From Phoronis australis (Eukaryota; Phoronida; Phoronidae), in contig NMRA01000282.1 in NCBI GenBank assembly GCA_002633005.1, forward strand, positions 163,858 to 227,857: 64,000 nt of DNA, read 5' to 3'. Under the pieces are notes generated by a model that made no database searches, had not been told where the DNA came from, and saw nothing but the letters and a program-made list of their open reading frames with translations. Positions 12,001 to 24,000 of this stretch are shown piece after piece (within the stretch, counting starts at the first letter, position 1; each line of letters opens with the position of its first letter). The position numbers were made by a program, and so were the translations under genes.

Positions 12001-15000
12001 ATATGGAAATTTTGACAGCTGATGTGTGTTGGATCATGACGGTGGCGGAAATTTAGGGAATGCAAGGCAACCAGTTTATTGACGACGACATAGCTGGGAT
12101 GGCATCTCGGCGACAATGGTGAACAGTGAGGTAGAAGGTTGGTAATGACTTCAGGTGTGAAAGACTGTTTTGCACCAAATGGAGGTTCAAAAATTTCAAC
12201 TTTTATTCTCTATCCCAGTCACCAGGTGGCGGGGCCGTCTAATCAACGAGTCGTCTCACCTAGAACTACCGTAGCACATGTCGAGGAAATCGAAATTTCA
12301 TTAGAAAGCTAAAAATAGTTCGCTGACCACGATATTTACAAAAAAGGAAACAGAAGAACCAAGGCCGGCTATCAAAAGCAGGAATGGTCGGTTGACATAG
12401 TTTTTTGATGCCCATAATATGACCGTATCTAAGAAAACTAGTACACGCTAGTGTTTGCTTACGAAGAGAGTGACTGCAACCTTTTGGTCCTTCTGACCCC
12501 GCAAAGTTACGTGAGCGGCATGGGAGCGCTTCGCCAGCCCGGAGTATATCCGGGACCTTACTAACATACCATAACAAAATTGCTGTCACCGAAGTGATTG
12601 GTTGGTAAGGTCGGAATGTTAAATTGTGGTATAGAATTCACCGTTTCTGTTTTCATAATCGCAAATTCCTTCGCACCCCTACTGAGTGTTTTGCAAGTGT
12701 CTTGGGTCTACGGAAGGCAGCCTGGAATATCACCACTACCTATTAGGTACTGCCGCTAACTGGCAATTCATTCTAAGTTGCTAGGGGTGTTACAAGAATA
12801 AGAATAAATTATGTCGCATTCCAGAAGTTGTTGAGGTGGTGAATCATCGTATGGAAACTTTCCGTGAACTCATAACCCAATGACCCCACGTCCCTCCATA
12901 ACGTAAAAAGTTGTGATGGCAGTCTAAATTCATTCAAATGCTGGTGGAGTATTTCCGTAATTTATGGATTCATCTGCATGAACGTTAGTGCTTGTGTAGC
13001 TGTTGGTGTGCGACTTTCGATTCGTTTAATACGCCCGTTAGTGAAAATATTCTCGTAGAGTATTTTCCGGAGGTTTTCCACAAAATTCCTCAGTGTTCAA
13101 CGGGCCTAATATTGCAAGTCACTGGCTATTGAAAGCAAGGGAAACAAACCGGGGCTACGGTCCGAAACGCAAGACGCGCGCGAGATACGTGTACTTGGGG
13201 CGACAAATCTTCGCTTATGGAACGGAAACTGGGAGTTTTCTCCTGTACTTCAAATTTCCAGTATCACCTAGTAATCACTTCAATGACGGCCGGTTTGCTA
13301 ATCTACGATGGTAAAGTCTCGACCCTACTCGCCAAACACCCGCCTTTCACTCACGAGTGTAGTTTCGCGTGGTCTTACATGATCTCTCTTTTCGCGCAAG
13401 AAACTTGCTTTACGGAATATATCCCAGGTGTTCTGCCTGTAACACACAGCAAGACCTGTTTGATCTCGCCAGTTGAGCTAGCCATGACACGGGTTATTAT
13501 TGAACGTAGATACCTGGGTTATCAATTTATTATCCAGTCTCTAGTAAAATGATTAATGAAAACCCGGCTTTGACCAATTAAAAGATATTAACTACCACTT
13601 ACTCACCTTATTCTTTAATATGAAATATTGCCTTGTAGCTCTCGTCAACCCTCAGAAAGCTTGAAGCAAACTTGAAACCCCCTTAAACAGTTCGTTCAAT
13701 CCATAAGCGTGACTAACGCTTTAGGCGAGTTACCCGACAAGCAAAGACCGCCCCCCGAGAACCAGTCGGAATACACTTTTTGGCCCCATAGGGAAGTTTA
13801 ATAGCTCAAGAGATGTTCCAGTGTTGCATTGACAGCTAACAGTACATATTTGGGTGAAAATCCCAAAACAGGGTTTAATATCCTTTTAACTTTATAATCT
13901 AGGTGTAATATATTATAATCATTTTCAATTACAACAACTGATTTGGTGTTTCTGTTGCTAGGATAAACAAGCTACTTTAACTTCGTGATGCCAACATTAT
14001 GACACAAACATCAAACGTCATTCATTTCAAAGCTCGACCATCGCAGGACATGGCTGTCAGTGCGATGATGTGACCTTTGACCATTGGTGGCAATGTTCAG
14101 GTTACTTGTGGTATTCTTTGCTTGTTTATCGTACTATAATAACGCGTGTCAAAAATGCATTAACAGGTAAATCGCATATTTTTGCATGTTATTACTTTCT
14201 CTATCATAAAAACTGCACTTTCCTAACCGGATTGAAAGCACAACCCTATTGTCTGTTGCATCGAGAATCGCTTTGAACCAAATTTCAACTATCTTATCCC
14301 ATCACACAACTTTTACTGCTAAAAACGTTATTACTCTGCATTCTACAGATTTCATCGTCGTATGGTGTTGAATAATTTGGAAATTTGGCCGTTCGTAAGA
14401 AGGCAGCCATGTGGCGCTAATGTAATCTTGCATAGCATATTCAGGGACTGGACAACCCTCGTATACACTTAGACACTCTAAGTTATAGTCGCTTTTAAAA
14501 AACCGTTAGACCATCTCAGTTACCTTTCTGTCGTCCACTATGACACACAATGTTTGAACGCCGTTTAGTATGAATTTATTTTACACTCTATCAGTGAAAC
14601 GACACAATCCTCCAGAAAATTCATCACACCTGACGAAGACGAGTGCTGCTTGGAGATTCTCAAATGGTGGCTCGACTTCACAACAAAACTCGGGAACTCT
14701 TTTGTGGAAAGTTTCCTAGCATTTCCGCGTTGCATAAGTAAGTCTTTTATCTGTTTTAAACGACATACTCCATTGAGAGTCTATATTTGACATTGCATCA
14801 TAATATTGCCATCGACAGAGAAGAGCGGCAACCGATCTCCAATAACAATTTCCACGATCATGCTCGCGCTTTTCAAATACCGTAATATTAATTAATAAGA
14901 AATATCGTGACAAATATGGAGATAAACTTCTCTGTGCTTCGTTAGACGTGTGTTTTAAGATGTTTTGAACTGCTAAGCGCGGGAGGACATGTTCATACGC

Positions 15001-18000
15001 ACTTTTGATTATTGCAGTAAACACGGTCAACGATCTTTCGACATTGTACGTAACAGGGCTCCCCGTTTCCGAAATCTGTAAACAGGAGAGAGGCACTGAC
15101 GAACAAAGAGACAGTCTTATTAAGCAAGGTGACAACGAGGCGCAAAATACACGTGAAGGCCACCAAGTTGACGAGATTGAAGCTCTAAAGTCCAAAGTGA
15201 GAGTTACCGTGGCACACCTCATGAAAAGCGTGGAACCAAAAAGTGACGAAACGGCCACAGGCAAAAAGAAGGAATTTACCGTCAGTGCCGCTCTTACCGG
15301 CAGCAGGGAAAAAGAAATTAAAACAGATGTGCCAAGAAGAAGACAACATGAAGCGGTTGTAGAGACTGGGGACGGCAATGTCACCGGTACTTTGAAACCT
15401 GTGAACGTTACTGTATCTAATGAAAGAGAAGTGGGAACAGAATATAAAAGTGTTCCTAGCGATGGGATACAGGCAAGTAAGAGTCGAACAAATCACAATA
15501 GAACAACGCCTAAAGAACCATTTCGCCGCGAGGTGCCTTTTCATACGGTAGAAGAGGTTAATTTGGACTATGCTTCAGAACGTGGAGACTTGGAAGACTG
15601 TCTTGAAGTAAACAAAGATACTGGGAATACACTCTCGAGGTGCCGCAAAAGATTAACAACATCCGAAGAAGTCGACATGCTTCTGACGACATTCAAAAAT
15701 GAAAAGAACGAGGCACCCTTCGATATTATGAAAAGGTTGTTCCGGCTTTGAAGGAAAGGTGCTCTTCTCGTGTGCTGCCATTTGGTTTTCGTGTGTAAAA
15801 CAGTCTCGAAGGTAGAAAATCTGTTCTGACTTTTAAAGGGACACTAAACCCTGTTTTATTTCACTGAAAAGGGTTTTTCCGCATGCTAACGCTGAGAGAT
15901 AAAAACATTATTCAGATTGCCTTAAGTAAAACTAGTTTCTTAATTACAAATTTGGTGTGATCACACAAGATTTTGCGATATATTGCAAACGACAAACGTG
16001 GTCGTACTAGCTTTTACTTGCGAAGCATGTGCTATTTCTCCACCGCAGTCGGGTGTTTAACACAAGCGTTAGTCTTGCCAATTTAGTTTTCAAACTGTTG
16101 AGGGCCGAAGAGGATTACATATAGATTATTACATGGCGAAGTCGTTATCCCCCGCTCTAGATAAGGGGGATAACGACTGAGAACGTGTAGTAATCTATTT
16201 ATACCACATACTAAACGAGAAACATTGCAATGAATCGATCTACCTTTCGCGACTGGCCTCGGCTTTGTAACTACTTTCTATGTCAGAGGCCCGGGGTCGG
16301 AGGTCGTGACCTTTTAAGAAAAGCCGAGCTATTTTTGTCAAATAATGCTTTTACTCAAAACCAATTGGAAATTTAAACAAAATAGAAACGAAGTGAATCT
16401 ATAAATTAAGGTTTAGCAACTATTATAGCTTACTACACATTTTATCACGCTAAGCTTCGACTGGGAAAATATCGTCTGCTAAAGTAGGTTACCACTCGTA
16501 ATTGACTATAATGCTCAAGTCAAAGGATCCCGACAACACGATACACGCATTCAAATTGGAGATCGGTGATTTACGAGTGAGAGAACACGAGAGAAAAATT
16601 TCACTGAATTAAAATATCGTTTTTATGGATGATATGCGTTATATTTTTCATAGCGCATAAATGTCGGTGCAATGCCCTTTGCTGAACATGCGATTGTTGC
16701 GCGTGCTCATTTAAGTATTCTATTTTTACGTTTGATGACGTCAGCCGCTGATTGGTGTAGTGGTAAAGTAGGCGACTCGAAACTCTTGAGGCCCAGCTTC
16801 GAATCCGGCCTCGGTTTACCGCCAAAATGTTATCTCACTAGTGAGAAAACTTTATGGGTTATTACAAGGTTGTATCTGCCATTTGAGGCTAATATTGTGG
16901 TATAAAAAACATTATTTTGTTTCAAAGGTTTAAATGTTAAAGGAGACAGTGTGTGACAGCGATTTGACCACGTAGTTTCATTTGAAGGACCCAGGTTCAA
17001 CTCCCGGCATTCGTGGCAGACACTCCAGCAATGCACCAACGTGTCTCTTCCTCCCTAGAGCTAGGTAGCGGTTGTGAATGGCTGCGACGGAGTGACTGAA
17101 GACTTGTAGGCGTGCTAATATGTTTTAATGATTTTGTAGCAAAAAATAGGAACTGACATCTGTTGGAGAGTTGGGAACGGGGTTCAGTATCTATTCAAGT
17201 ATTAGTTTATTCTTTCCTACGAAAGCCTCTTGGACTAGAGAATGTGCTCACCACAGCGGTCAACTTGCGAACAAGCTTGACGGGGTCACTTCGACTTCTG
17301 TAAGGGACTTCAGCTTTATCCAGAAGGTAGAACACACAGTCCAGCATGAAGTCCTCAAACTAAAATGAAAACGTTTAAGTCGCACAGCATAGATCAAGCA
17401 ACTGTGGGGCTCTCCCATAGAAAGGGTTGATAACGACGAGTCGCTAACTCGGCAGGATATTTTACCCTCTCAAATAATGTCTTGGTTAGGCATTTTGCTC
17501 CCAGGTGTCTGTGCGGGTGAGTATGTTCCCCTCAAAAGTATATCTCCGATGTGCATTTTGCCCTCTCGGGTATATTTTCTCGGGTAGATGAAGGACGGAA
17601 GCGACTAGAAGTTCTCCACTTGGTAATATTTGGGATACCCACTTTCCCTGTCACCAACGGGTTGGCCTGGGTTTTGAATGTGCCATGTAGTCCTCCGCTC
17701 CCCCTCCCACCTATCCACCCATTTTGCGGCCGAAACCCTCTACTCTACACTATGTTTTTGTGCAATGATATTAAAATGTAATAACCAACATTAAAAAAAT
17801 CAACAACATTGGAAAACTAAAACCTAACATGGCGCTTGACTATTGAATCAGTCTCTACAACAAGGGTTTTACCTGTCCAAAGTTCCAGGGTTTCGACGAT
17901 ATTTGCTTGCTGTTGCCGTTATAAATCTTCCCGTAATCGTTTAAAACATACTCGAGTCTGAACGATTCATCGTCCATGTAAACCTGGTCATCTGTAACGA

Positions 18001-21000
18001 ATGAACCAAGGCTATAAATCTTGACAGGTATGGATGTATCAACTCTATAACGTAGGTATTCATAGTTCAGCTGATTTATTCTCCGGCATAACGAGTGACA
18101 TTGAGTGAATGATGTGTTGTTCAGAAGCAGCCTTACCTCCGAGTTCTACCAAATGCGTGACATCAGATTTGCTGTCTTTTACATTCTTAGACACTTTGGT
18201 TTTATATGTACTTTGTATCAGAAATGGCTAGCTTTCATGCTTGTTTTTTCAAGCTTCTTCCCGATCTTAAAAGACTTTGCGGGCTTAGGTCACAACACAT
18301 AGCTCAACCGTTGTGGAATCGCGGGAGTAAATTTTTCATGCTTTGTTAAATTGTATCCTCTGTTTGAGAATCTGGACTTACGCTTAGTATCTTTAATATA
18401 AGAAAGTTTGATTTTTAATTGAGTTTACACGTATAGAGTGTCCTAAAAGTGTTCAGAATACTCTGAAATATGAATGCCAGAAATTGGTTTTACGGGGGTA
18501 GTAATATTTTTTGTACTCCATCCAAATGCATATTTTTCAATGCACAAAATTTGTTATCTTGCGCACAAGTTGCTACCAACAATATTTGCAGCCACGGCAC
18601 AAATCGCTAGCAGCGCCTGGTGTCTTATACTTTTTACTTCCGGCAAGTACGTCGTCTGCTCATTAACCGGAAGGGGATTTGTGCTTCAGTTGTGCGTTAG
18701 AAGAAAGTGGCGTCTTCTCTTGGAATTCCATAAGAAAACATCAGAGTTGCAAATCTGATGATTGTAATCTATGATTTCACAAATTCCAATGCTTCCTCAG
18801 CAAGGCAATCATGTTAGGAAATGTTACAACTAGCTGTAATTGCTGGCTATGTATAACCGACTCTTTTACACCCTTCGCACGCCCCACAGAATAAGCATAT
18901 CCCAACCTATTTTAAAATCGACGACAAATTCCACTACAGAAATCATAGGAACAGTTTTTTATTAGTTTTGTTGAGAAATCCTTCGTATTTGCGCTGGAAC
19001 TTCGATTTCCACTGAGAAGGCCTATTCCTTCACCGCTTAGTTCACGGGTTATCTCGAAAATGGATTCTAGACTCAGAATGGAACTCACCGGGGCACCAGG
19101 GATTAAAAATCATGTAGATAGGATCCGGGTGGGTATACACGTACTCCTGCCTCGAATCCGAAAGCGATCCGATGTAGTTTATCTTGAGCGTCCATTTACC
19201 CACAATGCAATTGGATGGCGTGAAGATGGTGATCTCTACGTCGCGCTCGTTCTGGCTCTTGATTTTGGCGCCCCATTGATTTGGCAAGTCATCGGCAGAC
19301 AACACAATGGGCACCAACGTTCCTTTGTTGATTTGAGGCTTGTTGCCTGAAGTTAACAAGATATTCTTACTCTTCTATAACATTCCTAGTCATAATTCTA
19401 ATAAAGGCGTAAATCGTTGTGCTTCGTACTCGGGGTACGCTTACTTACATAGACTGGGGGTCCAAGAAGCGACGTCGGCGTCTTCAGCAAAAGCTGCTCT
19501 GCGGTACAATTTTTGGCAGGATGTCAATGGTTCGACCACAACCTTTGCTTTGCGGTTTGTCAATGTTTTGCTAGGGTGGACAGGAGGTTGTGTGTCGGCT
19601 TATGGTTCATTGGGTTAGTTAAGCCTACACGAAAAGTGTACACCCTTGCACCCTGGGTCCTTCCCCCTCGATAGCCATACTTTACTTCACTCCTAGTTGC
19701 CACAGTTTACACCCAAGGTCGCACCACCTCAGTGGCCACAATTTCACCGCCTCTCCCCATCACCATGCCCCACTGCCATAATTTCTTCACCTGACACCCG
19801 TCACTGTAATGAGAATTACTTTGCCCAACATGTGCGAGCTGGGCCCCCTGCGAGGTGCGCGTTATTTGTGTAGGAATCGGTCTCAAACAGAAATCGATGT
19901 CAGTCTGAAGCTCACGCGGAGTAATGCACACAGTCTGGTCTAAATGATGAACGGTTTTTATTACTTTTCTTCCTGGAATTCTGATGAAAGTTGAAAGTTG
20001 AACTTGGTTATTTTTAAGAAAGTTACATTTCCCTGTTTTAGCTGGATAAGCACGAAAATCGAATTAAGTCTCGTATTCTTAGCGGTCTAATAGTCCTTAC
20101 AGTTACACGATTCTATTTCCGCTACCAAATCAAGTCACAGGCACTGCTTCTATAAGTCATTTTCCTGTACGCAATTTTGGGATTGGCCTACTCCAATAAA
20201 CTGTGAAGCGTTGCCTTAAGTCGTTGATGGCTTTGATGGTCAGTAGTTCCTGTTCGCAACGGAAATTGAATCCTGCCCGGTAAATGAGACAGATTTTGCG
20301 AGAGTAAAAGTCATAATTCGACTTCTGATTTTGATTCAGGGCAAATTTCAGCTTTCAAATGTACTTTTCAAAAAGTACTTTTCTCAGTGTGGAAATTATG
20401 TATGCACTCCAGTCTGGAATTGATGGACAATAGCGTGCCAGAAACGTTGACCTAGAACAACAACTACGCCTGAATGCTATGCATGGCTGAACCGCAGTCA
20501 CTTCCCTCTCATACTTACCTATCTGAAATATGATCTTCAGGTCATCTTTAGCCTGATCAAAGGGTTTATCGAATCGCACAGTGATATCGAATTTTTTGCC
20601 GCGCCTTACGACGAGCTTCGCAGGAACTACGGCATCGCCCTCGGTGCTATCTTCCGTGATCTCGTAAAAGAAGGTCACGTGAGGCTTGACGTTTTCCGCC
20701 ACATTCAAGTCGACGCTTTTGATTTGAAGAACGCGCTCATCTTTTGGACGTTCTGCAAAAACAATAGTGACAGTCATTACTCAAAAGCTGGTGGTTTTCT
20801 TTGAGAAAAACACGTCGTTCGGGACTGACAAGTTTCGAAATATCCTTATAATTGTGTACCCCTTGTTATGGTGATTGCCATCCTTTTTCTTTCTCCTGAT
20901 AATGCCGGCAGGCTTTCATTTGAGTGACAAAGGCAGGGTTCGGCTAAAAACACAATGTGCATAGAGTATATACCTTCAGATTCATAGGTGGCCACATCAC

Positions 21001-24000
21001 GTTACGTGGTCTGAAAGGATTACAGTGCCGGCCGGTGCTCAAACCCTTGACCATTCATAACTTTAAAAACACAGTGATATGTATACATGAATGTATGATT
21101 CTTGATATTTCCCTACAGATGTCGTGTAACTCGCTTAAAGTGTTAGCCACTCTTGCCCGTCAAAATCATACTTTGTAAGGAGTTTTAAAAAATTGCCGCT
21201 AACTTTTGAGGGTTGACTAGGCTTACAGGGCATTATTTTGTTTTAGAGAGCTGAATGGGAAGGCGTTATTAATATCTGTTAACAGGCTAATAACGGGTCT
21301 GGTGTCCTTCTAATTCCTCAGTGGGTCAGTGTCAATTACTATTACAGACACTCGAACTCTCACTTGACAAGTTACTTAGTTACCATGACTCGCTTGGTGT
21401 ATTAATGTTGCATTCTTGTACAAGAACGCCATCTCACTGTAGGTGAATCATATGTGACCCAGGAACGGCTAAGGAGGTTTGCATTTATAACATACATATA
21501 CAGGCCTATTGTAGTACACTGCACCAACTCATCTCAACAAACGCTCCGGTTTGTACCTAGATAAAGTCACAGGTCTGCTCAGTGTTGCTGTTGTGTAACG
21601 TGAATGCGATCCCCCCACTTTTTATGAGCAGATACAATCAGGTTGAAGGGGAAACGTGAGTGATGGTATGACTAAATTGTTTGTTTAGGAATAAACAGTT
21701 TATATTTTCACGCGTTCCTTTTGTTGTATGTTCAATGCTCGCGAATTCTGGGATAAACGCTTGATTCAGCTGGTTTGGCATAGGTTATAACTATATTTAT
21801 ATGAACGAATAATTTATGAACTGGTTCTAAAAATACTCGCTGACGGGGGTTTTCAGCTGCTTACCGAGTCATATGCTTGAATTGCATAGGTTTTCAACTC
21901 TTATTGGCAGACCTGGTTCTGCGATGTGTACATCTATGGAACGCACAGGAAAATAGCGATTGTTTCTTGCTACTTGAACACTTATTATTTTCGGTTAATA
22001 TATTCCTTCAAATGATTCAGAATTTGGAATTAGGGAGTGGATTTAAATGAGACAAAAGAAAACGCCAAATGGAAATTTAGCGATGTTTACAAACAGTTGG
22101 CCCTGTCACCATGACAACTCACGATGTCACATTTACCCTTGTTTCGTCCCTTGGTGGGAGTTATCGCCTGCAATGCACGAGTCAATGATTTAACTGGTTA
22201 AAATTTTGTGTGGTCAACGGTCTTTACTACGAACATTTGGCTCCGACATCATGACAACTCTCTGCTTGATCGTCTGGCGGGCGTTATCGCCTGCTCTGCA
22301 CGAGTCAATGGTTTAATTCACTACTTGTCACCAATATGCTTGAAAACGAGGTGTTGTGTCCAAATTACAAATGGTTCTGCATGTTTGGAACATGTTTGTT
22401 GTTACAATTGATGCGTTGTGTCCTAAACAACAACACACAGGCTGGGGGGCTACTTTTTTCAGCGCTGCGCCGCCCATAACACAACAATATTTTTTGCAGC
22501 GCCACTAAAGCGTGGAACGACTACGCCAGGCAAACGTTATTGTCTGCACTCATGGTCTCACGGCTCCGTTTTAATCCAACGTAGTGAAGGTGAGGTCACA
22601 GCTGTTCAATGCTTTCCGAAAAATGGCATGAGTTCGACACTTCTTAAATATTTTGTATCTACACTTGTTTATCTACATAATTCTCCTTGATTGAAGTCAC
22701 AAATGTAGGATGCGCAAACCTAATGAAAGTCCAATCTTATCGTCTGCAGCAAAAAGAATGTTTCTTATCGCAAACCAAAAATAAGGCGCTGTAAACAACT
22801 ATTTGGCATGAGCACAGACGCGGCGGTCAGATAATGTTGCAAGATAGGAAACAAACACTCAAGTGTCATTTCAAATCGTTCAGATATTTGATATACCCCG
22901 TTGCTTTTGCTTTTGCATCGAGTTCTTTTTTCTTTTTTTTTTTTTGGTGCCATTGGCATACGAGTGCTTTTCGGAACGCCCTCAGGCAGCCGTGTTCGCA
23001 TTTTGCGCAGTTTAAAACAATTGGCACACACTTTTAAAGCAATTAACCGGCTGGCTGTCTCTCGAACGAGTTATTATGACAGCATTCGACTGGTGGGCGA
23101 TGGATTGAAGATTCAGCCGCAACACTTGCATATTGTTTGCGCGAATCCTACCTTGCCGAGTTTAGGAATGCTGACCGAAAATAGTTTGCGTTTTCAGGAA
23201 TGGCATCCTGCAGGCGCCATTTTGTTTTCCGGACATATCCCACTAACATCTTCAAACTTGCACTATCAATGTCAATTTCATTCAATTAATATTTACTGAA
23301 TGAAAAGATCTCGCTTAATTCTAGTTATACAGTCTTGTTTTTCCTGGCCGTAACTGCTTTTCGCATTAAACGATTTAGAAGTAGAGGGTCGCAGGAGTTA
23401 AATCGTTTCACATAAGGGTTTTGAATTGCAGTTGCCACTTGCCACAATACCAGTAACGACTCCGGGTCACAGACATGCGGGCAAAATTTATGTTCGTAAA
23501 ATAGGCGTTTCCAATGTGAGTGACTCACATTTTATTTTGCTATATTATTGCATATCTGAATAATTCGTATTCAGGGAAGTGGTGAAATTAGCTTGCACGA
23601 ATATATTCAGAGTTGGACTATTTATACATTTGACATTTTTATCTAATTAGTTTTGTAAGTGATTGAAATAAAATCTGCCCGGATTACGTTAGAACTGTTA
23701 TAAATATCTAAAAAGAGATGCTACGTGTTTGCTTTCAGCTATAAGCTACTGGCATATTGCAATTATGACATTGCATACAAATTTAAACATTTCATAAACT
23801 TAACATATGTAAAACTGGACAGCAAATTTCTAGCGCTCGTTGAAGAGTTTAACACAAATTTAAACATAATCACCACAGAGGATGACGGCAATGAAGTCAA
23901 ATCAGTTTTTATTACCTGTATTCGACGAAACTAGAGCTGGCTTGTTACTGGTCGTCACACGAAGTCCAGCGTGAGCCGTGTAATACCTCTCCTTTTCCTT

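Noticed and set aside
13093-13552. Overlapping plus-strand frames as upstream exons of the nested gene
   Set aside because: The one good donor (GATG|GTAAAG) gives the wrong phase in one frame and a stop at the junction in the other.
14716-15384. 222-codon open frame on the minus strand
   Set aside because: It is antisense to the phase-consistent plus-strand exons and crosses their intron; its Ser/Leu/Cys-rich composition is that expected opposite a charged coding strand.
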